From: Crotalaria pallida
Lineage: Eukaryota > Streptophyta > Magnoliopsida > Fabales > Fabaceae
Direction: 5' to 3'
Length of the DNA: 64,000 nucleotides
Assembly (NCBI GenBank): GCA_037953625.1
Contig: CM075653.1
Coordinates: 7,936,001 to 8,000,000 of the forward strand
Part shown: positions 1 to 13,900 of the stretch, piece after piece
Numbering within the stretch: position 1 is the stretch's first letter
Layout of the letters: every line of letters starts with the position of its first letter
The notes under the pieces: model-generated
What the model was told of the DNA's origin: nothing
The model's input: only the letters and a program-made list of their open reading frames with translations
The model's database searches: none
Program-made: the position numbers and the translations under genes

Positions 1-661
1 ATGGAAATTTTAGATGACTCCCTAAAATATCTGATTTTTCTGTTTATTTTTGCTTTATTGAAAGTCATCATATACTCAATGGATTAATTTTTTTCTTTCT
101 TTTTTGTAAGTTTTATGATATGTACAAAAGAACCAGAACCTATGGAGATATATCGTAATCTTATCAATTGATCACTCTGACTTCCAAACAACCAGACAAT
201 TTAATATTTTAAAAAAAATGGTTGAGAATCTATACAGTGCTAATGCATCTGAGAAAGATAACCTTTTTTATAATAAAAAATATATTAGCACCGCTATATA
301 ACACCAAATATATGCTTCGAATCCAGTGATTAAACTAGGTGGCATGTAATCACACACCTTGATTTCAAATTTTTTAAAATTATGTAAAATTACAAAGACT
401 TGATCATGGTGAAATGGTGAATAACTTCACGAAATTCCTCTCATAACATTTATCACTTCGGAAAATATATATTAGAAGCAGCTACAAAGTATATCTAAAT
501 CCACTATAAAATAAATATATATATATATATATATATATGGGGAATGCTAACATCCTCCAATGTGTGGAGGATTTTAGCAATGTCCACCTAAATATTTGGA
601 TAAAATTACCCTCCATTTTTTAACTTGGATAGGTTAATTTTTAAGGGTATTTCTGTAATTT

Positions 662-742
662 GGGTTTAGGGTTTAGGGTTTAGGGAGAGTTTAGGGTCTT
701 AGGGTTTAGGGAGGGTTTAGGGTTTAGGGTCTTAGGGTTTAG
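662..742 (+). repeat. Interstitial telomere-like repeats (TTTAGGG-type)
   Basis: Imperfect copies of the plant telomere unit GGGTTTA, several with GGGTCTTA or GGGAGAG variants. They sit wholly inside the MITE, so they are part of the element and not a chromosome end. Confidence 0.85.
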
Positions 743-870
743 TGGTGGCGGCGGCGGTCAACGGCGGCGGTCAACGCCGGGGCGGTGGTCAACGCCGGCG
801 GTCAACGCCGGTCAACGCTGGCGGTGGTGGTCAACGATGGTCAACGGCGGTCAATGGTGGTCAACGGATG
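743..870 (+). repeat. GC-rich minisatellite, GGCGGTCAACG-type units
   Basis: About ten variants of GGCGGTCAACG or GGTGGTCAACG in a row, in sharp contrast to the AT-rich surroundings. Internal to the MITE. Confidence 0.8.
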
Positions 871-1038
871 GTGGGGGATGATTTTCTTTTTTTTTAAAAA
901 AATTAATTAATAATCTAATTACATAAACACCCTTAAAAAAATAAGTTACTCATGTTATAAAAGGAAGGGTAATTTTGTCCAAATATTTTGGTGGACATTG
1001 CTAAAATCCTCCAACATAGGTGGATGTTAGCAGCCCCC

Positions 1039-2540
1039 TATATATATATATAGACACACACTCTCTTTGTTTCATGTGTATTATTTATATAGTTTTTTCT
1101 CATGTTATATGAATATATGTATATTGTTTTTTTACAAAATTCAAAACATAATTAATAATTTTTTTTTACATTTATATCCTTATCTATCACACACACTTTT
1201 TATTTTTTTAATATTTTTTCTTAAATAATGATTATACAGATGTGTTATTGTCGAAATATTCTAATTTTATATTATTTAACCATTTCTTAAAATTCGTGCA
1301 TAATTTTATAATACACTACGACTTATGAAATTGAATGAGTATATTATAAGAGCATAATTATCGATATATATGACTTAAGCTCATACACAGACTAACACAA
1401 GAAACTTTTCTACTAATTAATACATTAAACCAATTCCAAGATCTCATCTTAATAGTATAAAGAAAAGTAATCCTATCATGATTACCATTAAAAAACAAAA
1501 CACTATTATGGTTTATCCAAATGGAGCACAAAACCATTGTCCAAATCATAAGGCCAGCTTTATTAGAATGGCAAGATGCAAACAAGGAGCAAACCAAAAT
1601 AAAAGAGCTCCCCACGGTTAAAAATGAAACAACTTAGCACTCTATCCAAATAAAGACAGAATGCCACATAAAGACGCCGAGAAAGAGCATGAAAAAAACA
1701 GGTGCCATCGATTTTCCTTAGCTGCACATAATGGGCAATAAGAGTCAACCAACGTACCATTCACGTTACCACTCTCTAAATTCTCATCTCCAAGTAAACC
1801 TCTATTGCCAAAAAACCCCCTTTCAAGGACCCAATATCATAGATTAAAACTTGCTTTTGATTAGATATTGAGAGCAACACTGGGAAAAAAAAAATTAAAT
1901 GAGTCCGATCCGAACCAAAAATCTTCTAAAAACAAAGTATTATCATCACAATCCAGTTTTTTTATGCATACATTGAAAACTAGTTCACAACATCATCAAT
2001 CCTATCACTATAGCATAGATCTTTCCATCACCAAGTCGAACGCAGTGGGGATCGTGGTTCGGAGTTGGGTCTTGCCTTCTTGTTTCGTGCTCATCAAGAA
2101 AATTGTAAGGGGTAGATAAAATGTCAAATAGCTACTAGAGGTAGAGCGAGATCAAGAAAAAATATAGACAAAACTATTAAGGATTAGAAATCAATAGTTT
2201 GGGAACGAACATGATTTATAATTTGAAACAGGCTTAATTCTTGTTCTTCAAATAACACCCGGAAACAATTTCTAAACAGATAGGGCAACTATTTTAAATG
2301 CCAAACAAATAAACAACAAAAGACTTTACCCAATAAGTGGGACAATTATTTCAAATTAAGTTGATAAAATAATTAAAATTGTAAATATTCTTCAGAATTG
2401 ATCCTACTGGTAATATGTACAACTAATGCCATCAAATTTAAAATCGAACCCTTTATAATGGCACCTCTTCATTACTAATATAATCTTGCAAATTGAGTAG
2501 CAAGACAATAAAAACAGTTCTAACATTATTATGTAACATT
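1039..2540. other. Intergenic, AT-rich, no gene recognised
   Basis: 1065-1345 resembles 47930-48130 (a line of TTTCATG, ATTGTTTTTTTACAAAA and ACCATTTCTTAAAA blocks), so it is probably an old MITE of a dispersed family. The rest holds only short open frames with no family resemblance. Confidence 0.5.
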
Positions 2541-2612
2541 ATGCCAACACAACCCAATTTCAGCTCATAAACTACAGAAGCAGAATGCAGCATATCACCA
2601 CATTTCATAAAT

Positions 2613-5600
2613 TCACAAAGGCCTCAACAGCGGGTAATCTTCGAGTAACTCCCGTTCGGACAAGGTGTCATTCTCATTCTGGGGAGTCCATAGCACCTCA
2701 ACTGCCTGCAAGTAATTCAAGGACAAAGCAGTATGGTGTCAAAGAAATGTACTAAAAAAAATCTGAAAAGGGACTAACAAAATATAATCGATCTTACTAA
2801 TAAGTTGCGACTAGGAATGGTTCCAAGCTTTTGCAAAGCTTCTTTCAAGTCTCCACTTCCATTGATGGCAGGGATTTTGTGCTGTCCTTCAGCAGCCACT
2901 AAGATTGTTATCTGATAAATAAGAAAAAAGGGTAGTAAGAAAGATGTAAGTGGAACTTCATCCTTTTGAGCTACACCTTCAAACAAATTGCCTGTGCCTT
3001 CTATATTATATTCCCTTTTCCAATGAACAGATAAGTAGAGCCTAAATTCAAATTTTTGGAAGCCAAATACATACAAAAACAGTTTAAAATGTTTACTTCA
3101 GTTACGTGCAGCGTGCCTATTGAAATAGGAGATTGAAGATATACTTGTTTGGACTCAAAATGTAGGTTAATATATTTTTGACCTGTTATTTATACAGAAG
3201 AGGCACTATAATTATGAAGCAAGCAAGAATCCACTATGTTGACACGAACAAATCATTACAATCACGTAACAATCAAGAGAGGAAGGTAAAGAGAGAATTT
3301 TAAATTTAGAGTTTTTGGCATCGTATAAGAAGTGAAGATCTTGAGGCAGTGTTCAGTTTATGTTGTTCTTTGGTGCATTTGGCTGGAAAGGTTCTCAACT
3401 GGTTCCAATTGGTTTTTATGCATTTGTTCCCTCATCTTCGTTTTCTTGTTTACTCGTTGTAGTGACAATTATTGACACAGACCAAGCATGTAAACAAGGT
3501 TTATCTTTGAAAATAATCACAGGAACCATCTTCCATGGTATATAAAAATGTTTTTATTGTAAAGATCAACTCAAATCATCAAAAAACAATCAACTTATTG
3601 TTTCATTTTGCACTTTGGCTGGAAGCATAATGTGTATCTCAGGTGGCCACAGGCTAAACATTCTCAACAATTTCGTTTCTAGATGCTGGTCACCACAAAT
3701 ATTAAACTTATATGTTTAAACAGATAAAAGATACCTAAAACAATTACTCACTGGTAAGGTCTTTCAAATTTCCTACTTGAAACAGGGTAACTTGTGATAA
3801 TAATGGTTTCAAAACATAGCTCTACTTCCATAGTTACTTGAGTCAGTTGAGAATATAATGAAAATATGGACTGGTCAAATGCTTCAAGATAACAGTTTTG
3901 CTTGCAGGAATGCAACATAAAAACACAAACAAAATGGTTATTCAGAAGACAGATCATACCACTATGTATTCGTTGCTGAATCCATTTGATCTCTGGCTTC
4001 TTGTGCTCTGTCTCTTAATATTGTTAACATTAACGAGGGTCTCCTCGTCAAACTTCCCGCGCTCCTCGATTGATAGTTGATTGAATCGTTTCTCTCCACC
4101 TTCAATATCCCGCTTCAGGTCCACCTGCAAGTGTCAGGAAATATTTGCTTTAAACTTTCCTTACACCCGGTTACTTTTAGCTCTACTGCAGCAGATGTTC
4201 CACATAAGGTCAATGTAGAGCATAATAGAAAGTACATTTAAAGCTTGGAAAGATTTCTCACTGATGGTGAACTTTAATGTTCTCTAGTAGATATCAGATA
4301 CAATTAACTTGACCAGCAACTGACATTAAAGTTTAGTATTGTTTCAGGGAACAAAAATATACTACTCTGTTATAAGATTAAGGTTGTGTGTTCTCAAAAA
4401 TAAAATTAAAAAAGCCCCACACAAAAATTTAATAACATTGAATCGGAGGCTCTCTAGCCACTTCAATACTTTCTCTTTTAAACATAGGCGACAATCTAGT
4501 ATAAATATGGAATGTGGTGTCATAAGACCTCATTTATCACAGCAAAAAATTTGGTACCCTAAGATGCATTAATTAATGTCAACAATCAAAATAAAGTAAC
4601 TAGAAGCAACAAAGGCTGTATGCATTAATGCCAAGAAACCAACAAAGGCTCTTGGAGATGAAAATCACTTACAGATGAATAGGCAGAGATACAGTAATCA
4701 GGGTGGCGAAGCAAGGCTAGTGTTGCCTCTATAAAAGAAAGTCAGACAGAATAGTAAATTAGAAGAGAAAGAAAATCATACCGCCATCTCACCGTAACCT
4801 ATACTATATAATTATCATAGGTAATTCAATGTTTAAAATAAATACTTCTCTTCAAGATTTACTATAATTCTTTTATAAAAGATTCGACTCTGGTCTATCA
4901 TTTTCCAGATGCATCCACAATACATACACATTAATTGAAGCTTTATTCTTAAATTTGAAATGAAGTGTAAATCATAACAGCTACACACTAATTGAAGAAT
5001 ATGTTCAATGCTTAAAAGTATTCTGACATAAACCTGAAAGCTTAGGACTATCCTCAAATAAAGCAAAGCTCTGTGATGCATCACATGTTATTCTCCAATA
5101 TTTTCTTTTCCTTTTGATTAAAATACGTAGTAGTGGAGAAGATGCCCTCCAACAGAATCTCTCCGTCAGGATTCTGTAAAATTAATAATTTGAAGCCCTA
5201 AGAACACTAACAACACAAAGGCATAATTTTCACTTAAACATGCCATCATCAATCCTATGTTTCAGTCATATTAAAAAAAAAATTTAAAAAAAAAAAGTAT
5301 ACACAAAATACTAATCATGTTCACATGTTCAGCAAATCCTACACAAAATCCCATAATCCCATGTGATGTGATATTGTGAATTGTGATACATAACAATTAA
5401 CAGATACTAATAAACAAGGCACAAAATTACTACGAATATATTTAGGAGATTCACCTGTCAACACATAGTGTAAACCTTCAGGAGATGATGTATCTGCATC
5501 CTCTGCTATCTTATTCAAATCCTGTTGAATTGAACGACCCATCCCTAACAGCCCAACCTAAAAAACACAGCAATTATCAAAAAACTCAAAACAACACCTG

Positions 5601-7920
5601 AATTGAAAAATTCATCAGAACAATTCAGTAAAACCATAATTGTGTCGTGCAATGCTATGCAGCAATTTCATGATTCTGTTTTGCAAAGCACATTATAAGC
5701 AAAAATGATTTATGCTAACGACAAAAAACACCACATTGTTCTCCAATATAAGCACATAACATCTTGACAAAAAGTTCGATGAAGAAAATAACATGTCTAA
5801 CAGCTGTTACACTTGTTATGCTTTTTATTAGGAAAGAAAACACCACAAAAGCCCAAAGGCTGCATTTAGCATACAAACAGAACAGACCAAACGAAATGGA
5901 GCAAAAAGTAACAAGACACTAATAAAGCAATTCTATTCTGCTCTGTTCTTAGAGGTAGCACTCGGTACACATGTTATGTTTAAAAATTCAAAAAAATAAG
6001 CACGACAAACACTTGAAGGTAGCCTTCGGCACGGAGACAGAACAGAATGTATCGAAATGGAGCATAAAGTAGCAATAAATCAATATAATTCATTAATTGA
6101 TTTAATTCCATTCTGTTCTCTTTGGTTCTGCCCCTCACTGAAACCTAAATATCTCACGGAAAATGAAATAGAATAAAGTAACATTACATTAATACAGTGT
6201 TTCAATGATTCTATTCTCTTCTCTTTGGTTCTGCCCCTCTTCTCAAAACCAAACATAAAACCAAACTTGTATATTATATCTTATTCCAACACATCCCCCC
6301 AATCGCTCACTTCTTAATAAGATGCATCAAACATTAAATCTAACTACATCCCCCAATCACTTACTTTTTAATAAGATGCAACAAACATAAAAATGAACTC
6401 GTGTATATAACACGTCCCCCAAACGCTCACTTTCTAAGAAGATGCATTAAACATAAAATTGAACTCAGTATATTATATATTATTCTAACACGTCCGCCAA
6501 TCGCTCATTTTTTAATAAGATGAATCAAACATAAAATCGAACTCGTGTATATAACACGTCCCCCAAACGCTCACTTTCTAAGAAGATGCATTAAACATAA
6601 AATTGAACTCAGTATATTATATATTATTCTAACACGTCGGCCAATCGCTCACTTTTTAATAAGATGAATCAAACATAAAATCGAACTCGTATATTATATC
6701 TTATTCTGACACGTCCCCCAATCGCTCACCTTTTAATAAGATGCATCAAACATAAAATCGAACTTGTATGCTATATCTTATTCTAACATGTCCCCCCAAA
6801 TACTCACTTTTTAATAAGATGTATCAAACATAAAATCGAACCCGTAATATTATATCTTATTCTAACTTGTCTCCCAAACGCTACACAAGAATTGAACATA
6901 AGTTTTTGCTATTATTTACTATCACTCATTTCGTACCGTAAGATATGTTGTTTTGGCCTTTTTGTCTTTGTCTCATATATTATTAAGCCGTTTCAGAAAC
7001 TCAATACTCATTTATACTCTTATTGATCTCATGCTCCTTTTCTCCACTAATTTCTTCGTCTCTCCTCAATATAGCCCCACACATTTAATATTACAATCTC
7101 TCCAATAATTAAATATGGGTATTTCAGTCAAAATATACCAAATTCTTACGTCATTTAATAGTTTCTCAATCTGAGTGAGCATAACCTTAAACTGTTTAAC
7201 TTAAACAACGGATGGAGTGCAATACTACTAATCAAAGTATTACTACTATTTGAATCATACCTGAAGCTTGATAACAGTGGTTCTGCCTGTGCCAGTGAGC
7301 AAACTATCCTCTGACCGGTCCGAAAGAAAGCCAGAGACCAAAACAAACGCCGCGAAACCCGCCAGGATAAACACGAGACTGGAGCCGGCGCCCACCCCAA
7401 AGACGGGCGCCATGTAAATCCCACCGGCCAACGGAGCCGGCGAGTAGTACGGCGCAGAGAAAGAAAAGCCACCGGATAACGATGGCGATGTTGGCACCGA
7501 GTAGCTTCTTGATGATGATGATGATTGCGAAGACGAAAATGACCTTCCTCCAATTCTACCACCAGATGCAGCTATGGCTGATGAAGAATTCGTAGGGTCG
7601 AACGATAGGAGAAGACCCAGCAAGAGGGCGGTGAGGACCGGTTTCCGTAGCGCCTTCACGGTGTTTGCGAGTGTTTCAGCTAGAATCTGAAGAGGGGATT
7701 TGGAGGGAGAGTTTGTTGTTGCTGTTGGGTTTTGCGACGGGATGATTTGTGTTTTAGCGACGGTTATTGAGGGGAAGAATTTGGCGACGGGTTTTGGTGG
7801 GAAGGTGAGGTTGGTATTGGCGGGGTGGTTTAGTGGGAAGAAGCTGTGTTTCCGTAACGAGCTGCTGCTGCTCCTCAAAGGGGTGGTGGGTTCAAGAAAC
7901 AAAGCTGTGGGCATAGTCAT
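2613..7920 (-). CDS. FLAP1: Chloroplast DUF1517 membrane protein, FLAP1-like (six exons)
   Basis: The coding exons on the minus strand are 7920-7261, 5557-5455, 4728-4673, 4124-3960, 2911-2798 and 2705-2613. All junctions are GT-AG and stay in frame, giving 396 residues. The first 100 or so residues are rich in Ser, Thr and Pro like a chloroplast transit peptide. A hydrophobic stretch follows near 95-110, then a Gly/Ser-rich segment, then a second membrane-like stretch near 180-200. The C-terminal half has the DUF1517 hallmarks: LLGMGRSIQQDL, FNQLSIEERGKFDEETLVN, ILVAAEGQHKIP and VLWTPQNE. In Arabidopsis the single-copy FLAP1 (At1g54520, about 390 residues) affects the adjustment of photosynthesis to fluctuating light; assigning that role here rests on family and length. 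Intron 1 is about 1.7 kb and holds a minisatellite. The family call is firm; the symbol is less so. Confidence 0.85.
6285..6890. repeat. Minisatellite of about 75-80 bp units in FLAP1-like intron 1
   Basis: Seven or eight imperfect copies of a unit holding CACGTCCCCCAA.CGCTCAC, then TTTTTAATAAGATGCAT, then AAACATAAAATCGAACTCG and a TATTATAT stretch. Recognisable CRCGTCC blocks occur near 6415, 6490, 6557, 6633, 6711 and 6787. Two variants alternate, as if pairs of units were copied together. Confidence 0.85.
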
Positions 7921-7959
7921 GGTTTTTTGGGTTTGAGACCAAAAAAAATGAGGGAGAGA

Positions 7960-9540
7960 TAATTGGGTATTGTATGGTGGAGGAAAGGGAGGGGGATTTA
8001 TGAAACTCTTTGAAAAATGAATGACAAGGATTGTGAAGATCTAATGAGAAAATCTAATTCTCATAGTACAAAATTACTCACTCTATTTCTATGAGTAAAA
8101 TCATTTTAGAAAAATTCATGTTACCAATAAAATGGATTAAAGATATGAGTGTAATTAGAAATGTAAATATTTAATATATTATTTAATTTGAAATATAAGT
8201 AAAAAAACATATTTATTTTTTTAAAAAAAATAAATAGTGGGGCCAAAGCCCTAAAGAAAAATTTTGTTTGAATAAAAAAAATTTGGGTGAAAAATACCAT
8301 AAAATATCCCTGCCTATATTATACTCTTTCGAGCTCGAATTATAAAGACAAAAACATATTTATCTTAATTTAAAATATAAGCAAAATTAATTAACTTTAT
8401 TAAATTTTATTTCATTTTTTACGTCACTTTCCTTAAAACATGAAAGTTGTTATCTTATTTCATTTTTGTTTTATTCACAATACTACTTTCCTAAAATACC
8501 TCCATTTTTTATAAATTTGAGAAAATTAAATACAATCAATTAACCTCCTTACTAAACGTAAAATTAATTATTTTTACTTATAATTCAAGCTTTAGGAAGC
8601 ATTGGAATTTGAAAATTTTACTCTGGCCAGCAGATAATTAAACTTTTTTTGTGCTACTTTAAAACATCACCAATTATAGGATAGGAAGAGTATAGTTATG
8701 GGTTCGATCTTCTGGGCACTTGAGTATCGTGTGTATTTTTTTCTTTTAATCCACTATATCTATTCGGGTAACTTTGATGACTTATCTGTTCATTTGTATG
8801 TTGATTGGGCTTTTTTAAGGGTGTCTTATAAAACAATCTTTGTTCACATAAGTCATAAATCAAATCCATAAATACATACTTAAAAATATAGATCTCGTCC
8901 ATGTGTATAAGCCTTCACTACATATTATGCGTCCTCTTGCTTGCGGTTATTATTTACTAATTTAACATTTAGCTAGCTTGAACATAATTTTTTTCTTTAG
9001 TTGATAATGAACTAAGGTTAATTTTAAGATTGTGATCGACACTTGTGCCAACTGTATTTAAAATAATTCAATAGCTCAATGACATGTTTTAATATTATGT
9101 TTTTCTTTACCTTTACGTGGGGTTTAATTACTTACAAGCTGAAGTAATAAAATTCTTGAACCCCAATACAATATAACCATGTTTTATGGTGTGTTTCATT
9201 TCATTGCCTTTGCCCCAATAATTTATTTTCTTTTACTCTATTTCATCTATTCAAACATTTGTTTATTTTATTTTATGTATAACCTAATAAGTGAAACATA
9301 ATTTGTCCTATTGACTCATAAATTAAGAAAACATGTTTTTTTTTTTATTTAGTAGAATTTAAGTCAGATACAATTTAACTAAGAACAATGATGATGGTTT
9401 AAAATATGACATATTTCATTGATTTTATTCCTTCTTTATCTTAGTTTTTGTTTGTTTCTAATGCTTTTTATGTTAGTTTTGTAGCTTTTGTTAATTTGGT
9501 TTTGCATAATAAACTCCATCATATAATGAACCATTTTGTC
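7960..9540. other. Intergenic, AT-rich, upstream of the FLAP1-like gene
   Basis: Apart from the MITE at 8329-8597 I see no gene, RNA or strong signal. The FLAP1-like promoter must lie at the left end of this stretch, but I cannot point to a convincing TATA box. Confidence 0.5.
8329..8597. mobile_element. MITE related to the copy at 55453-55737
   Basis: It begins TACTCTTTCGAGCTCGAATTA and ends near CTTATAATTCAAGCTTTAGG. Read on the other strand, its body follows the element at 55453-55737 (shared TTTAAAATATAAGCAAAA, TTTATTAAATTTT and CACTTTCCT.AAAAC blocks). The ends are of the CTCC..CCG kind typical of Stowaway-like elements. Confidence 0.6.
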
Positions 9541-10925
9541 ATGATTTCAGGTGTTTTGAGCCTTAAATGTGAGGATCTTGGATATAGGAACATCAAAAGA
9601 TGATTAGAGCCTCGAAAACATAGCAGAAAAGGCGAAACAGAGCATTTTTGGCCCAATCTGGACGCCCAAGCACCAGTCCCTCAACTTCGTGCAAAAAACA
9701 ACAAGTATTGGCACTTGGGCGCCCACCCTAGGAGTTTGGGCACCCGCGACAATGTTTTTATTAGTTTTGGCGATTTTTGGGTGAATTTTTGGGCTGCTTT
9801 TCTTATATAAACTCATGGCAAATATCAAAAACATTATTCTACTTTTGGGGAGGCATATAAAACAAAGAGAAGGAAAAGGAGAACTCAGACAGAGCGATTG
9901 ATTTTCGAAGGAAAGGATTCTGGAAAGGCGATCAACTTATGGCAACGCTTCATGACACACATGGGGCTATCATTTCTCATTTCTCTTTCTTTGTTTGTGA
10001 TGTATAGCTAAATCTCCATTAAGGATATGGTGGAATTGATATGAATTGGTGATGTATAACCTTGGTTTTATATGAATTTCTATGTTATGTTGATTGTTTG
10101 ATTATGTGCTTTAAGTTATTCATAGAATTGGTCTCTCTATGATTTGGTAATTAATCTTTCAATTGAGAGATTAGGGATTGATTTGGCCCTATACTCAAAC
10201 TTTATAATTTCACAACTCGTGAGAATACTTTTGAGAAATTATATACTCCCTCATTTCTTTATTAATTGTCCTTTTTTGATAAATTTTTTGTTTTTTTTAT
10301 CTGTCATTTTGAGGGTTTCAAGAGTATAATAAATGTTGTTTTTCATGTTTGCTCCTATTTTATAAATCTTGATTTACGTAAGTAGTAGAGAAAAATTAAT
10401 GATTATAGAGAGATAAAGGGTATAATAGGAAAAAAAACATAATTAATGTATTAGAAATTTAAGTAATGATTATATTTCTTAAAGGGTGTGTTTTGTTTGA
10501 AATAAGACAGATAAATAAGAACGGGGAAGTAACATTTATAATTCTAGTGTTTTTAATCAAACGATTATTGATTTAAGACTCGCTTAAGGGATTAAGGAGT
10601 ATAAATTAATAATACAAAGTAAGTGCCTTGAGAGATCACGTATTTACTACCTCTGAAATTATTCTTAACATTTGAAGGATTCATATATTTATCCAAGATT
10701 GTTATAATTCAATTAATGAAATCGTTTCCCTATAGTTTTCCCAATGTTTAGAATCCAATCAAGTTTTATTCTTAATTTTTTATGTTTATACAAACCCCAA
10801 TCAATATCAACTTTTTAGTTTTATTCCACTACGTACAACTAAGTTAGGGTGAGAATTACTTGAAATAACTAATTCTCGTGAGATCGATACTCTAATTAAC
10901 CACGTTATTACTTGTCTACATAAAA
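9540..10925 (+). mobile_element. Degraded retroelement relic (LTR/leader-like sequence)
   Basis: Two stretches look like plant LTR-retrotransposon sequence: a GC-richer block at 9600-9760 with CTTGGGCGCCCACCC-type words, and a leader-like block at 10850-10920 holding CTCGTGAGATCGATACTCT then ACGTTATTACTTGT. No intact LTR pair or pol is present. A MITE-like insertion seems to lie at about 10238-10535. The class is not settled. Confidence 0.35.
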
Positions 10926-13900
10926 TAAAACAGGAGAAGTAGAAGGACAAAAAAGATTTCTCCCTCCTAAAACACTCATTTTCCCTCCCAATGTCATCAT
11001 TAAGTGTGTTTTGTGTCTTTTAATCTTAGCCATTCATCATATTTTATTAGATTAAATCATAATTGTTTATCATGTTTTCACTTCTCTTCATCTTCTTTTT
11101 TTTTTGGTTGTCTTCCTTTCTCTTCCTTTCGATTTCTTTGTCTCTTCTTATTTCTTTTCATCTCTTTAATACATAACACTTTTATGTAGAAAAAATTTTG
11201 GAAAATAAACTTCTGATTTTGATGTCCGTTAGGCTCTCGAAATATACATCATAAAAAAATATACAAATGAGAATAAAAAAATAATTTATCTTTAATTTAT
11301 TTCTTATTTTTTTTATTTATCTTTAATTTATTCCTTGCCATTTTGAGAGTTGTCATAAAGTTTCAAAAAAATTATTTAATTATATATTTTTTGGTGAAAT
11401 TAAATATTCAAGATTTTATTTGATCTAATTAAATAACTTATTGTTTCTAACTAAACTAAAATTTATGTCTTTTTGTGGAAGTTAAGGATTTGATAAGACA
11501 AGTGTTGAAAACAAAAATAAAATATGAAAATTGATGAGTAGAGTATTAGTGATATAACTATTTTGATCATATATATATAATTATTTTTTCTATAATATGA
11601 TTACACATAGATAATTATTCGTTATATTTGATCATATATATTTATTCGTAGCTATAACACAATTACACATATATTTATTTTTTTGGTGAACACAAATACA
11701 CATATTTTTCACATAGATATATAGTCTAATGAATAAGAGATGCCAAAAGTTTTTACGAAAAAACAGAAACACCAATGGTGGATTAGAAAAAGGATTAAGA
11801 AAATGAAGATATGAGTGAGGACACTGACACACCTGTATGACTATTCACACTCTTCATTTTTTAATTAATAATATTGTTAGTTTTATTTTTCTAATATATC
11901 TTTATTAAAAAATTTAAAGTAAAAATTAAATAGATTTATCTTTTGCTTAATAATTGATTTTTTAATCAAGAATTCCAGAACTCCAAAACCTATATTCTTA
12001 TGGATATACTTTTTTATGATCTTTGAATTCTCATATATCACTAACTTGATATTTCAATTTTTATATTTATGTCAAAGTTCATGTCAACTCGAGATCATAG
12101 AAAGAATAGCGAAATTTAAGATCCGTACATCGCACGAGACAATTTTCCTAGTACAATTCAATATACTTATCGGTGTCTCAATAAACGTCTTATCTTATTA
12201 TATTTAAAAAAAATCAATTTGTTAACGAGTAAAGTCGAGAACAATTTTAATTTAACTAGGATCGAATTGGAAGACTGACTTAGTAAAATTGGCTCATAAT
12301 TATAAACAATGGAGTAATGATTTTATTGTATTTCACTCCTTTTTTTTCTGGGCTTACTCAAGTCATCAGATCATTTAATTTGTGTGTTGGAATTTAAATG
12401 TCTTTATAATAAGTAGAATAACAACAATTCATCAATGCCAGGGATGATGATAAAGGGCTTGCAATCATGTCACGCCATCGATATCCTACAGAAAGTTGTC
12501 GAGTTTTTGAGCGAACTACTGCTGAAAAATTGTAGACAACCCTAATGTTTTCTAAGGAAGATGATAATGATAAATGGAAATGATGATTTTAATGCAACAA
12601 AAGAGAAGCAGGGAGCCCATAAAGAGTTGGTATATATACCTTAAGCCTCTTTGAGTGATTGGTTTTGATTGTAAGGACTAATAAATACACAATGTTATAT
12701 TTTATTTTAGTAAATCAATATTTTATTTAGTACCTATTGATAAATGCATAATTTTTATTGTCTAATTATAAATCAATATCTTATTTTAGTACCTATTGAT
12801 AATTTCTTCTAATTATTCTTGGTTGTTTCATATGTTATATTTTTGGGTAAAGCTTCCATGCCATCTAAGAAAAAAAGGTACCAATGTCTTTCTACTTTAA
12901 TCAATCAAATTATGACACTTGTACTAATTTAATACAGTCAGCGTCTACTTGTCAATGCTTATGTGTTATATTTTAAGGATGTTTTTACAAATTTTTAAAC
13001 TTAGCTTTTAGCTCAATTATGGTTACAAATAAAAAAAATTAAATTCAACAAAAAAATAAAATTAAAAAAAAACAAAAAACTAATCCTTATCTTTCTATCA
13101 AAACACCCAGCGTTACAAATTAAAAAAATTTAAACATAAAAAAAACCAAAAAAAAAAAAAAGAAGCAAAGTGACAAAACGCGAGAGAAATCCTAATCCCA
13201 ATATGTATTTATCATCCTCATACTCACAAGTTGTCTTTGTTTGTTGTTGTTATTGTGTATGCCTATATTTGATTCCAAAGAAAACGGTTTCAAAATCCAA
13301 AATCTTATTGTTTTCAATTAAATATCTGCACGTTTGGCCCCGAATTGTTTTCGTTTTTTTTTTTCCTTCTAGCAAATGAATTAGAAAGATAAAGTAAGGA
13401 AGAAGAAGGTTGAGAGAAGAGAAATTGAAAAACACCAAACCTTGAAACAAACTAACAGCAAACACTCCTATGGTTCCAAAAATGCAGAAAAAAAAAAACA
13501 AAAAACAAAAATCCAGAAAGTTGAAAGCTCACGTATATTCATTCTCATTCAAACAACATGATTGAGTTCATATTAGGATTCAAGATATTTACACTGATTT
13601 TTTTTTTCCTTTTTTAATCAAATTAGGATTTAGGATTTTTAAAGTTGAGTTAAACTTTTAAAAAATTTGCAAAAAAAATCCTTAGTTAATGATACGTAGT
13701 CAGACACCTCATACAATGACTAGGGGCTGATTGTATTAAATTGTCATAGGTGTCATACCGTGATTGATACATTTAAAAATGGCATAGGTGCCTTTTGAAA
13801 CTTAAGTGGCACCAAAGCAAAACCCTATATTTTTTGGGTACATCATTTTAAATCACAATTCTAATTAACCTTTTGATTATTAATAATTGTATTTAGATTT

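Larger units (their letters stand above)
539..1038. mobile_element. Mutator-like MITE with long terminal inverted repeats and repeat-filled centre
   Basis: The two ends are inverted copies over about 75 bases: the left begins GGGGAATGCTAACATCC and the right reads back GGGGGCTGCTAACATCC, and both continue through a shared stretch with TTTTAGCAATGTCCACC. The flanks are AT microsatellite, so the target duplication cannot be read. There is no coding capacity. The centre holds telomere-type repeats and a GC-rich minisatellite. The ends share TGCTAACAT and the interior shares a CCGTCAAC motif with the large MULE starting at 59128, so it may be a deletion derivative of a related element; that link is inference. 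Confidence 0.8.

Noticed and set aside
662..742. Telomere or chromosome end
   Set aside because: The array is short, degenerate and wholly inside a small transposon with both ends visible.
1358..1760. Minus-strand open frames of 65-85 codons
   Set aside because: AT-rich, low-complexity translations with no family resemblance or splice partners.
6285..6890. CRISPR array
   Set aside because: Plant nuclear intron; units are contiguous variants without unique spacers.
7155..7562. Minus-strand open frame of 135 codons
   Set aside because: Out-of-frame shadow of FLAP1-like exon 1, rich in Arg and Pro as expected for the wrong frame.
9604..9834. Minus-strand open frame of 76 codons
   Set aside because: Falls in LTR-like sequence and resembles no protein family.
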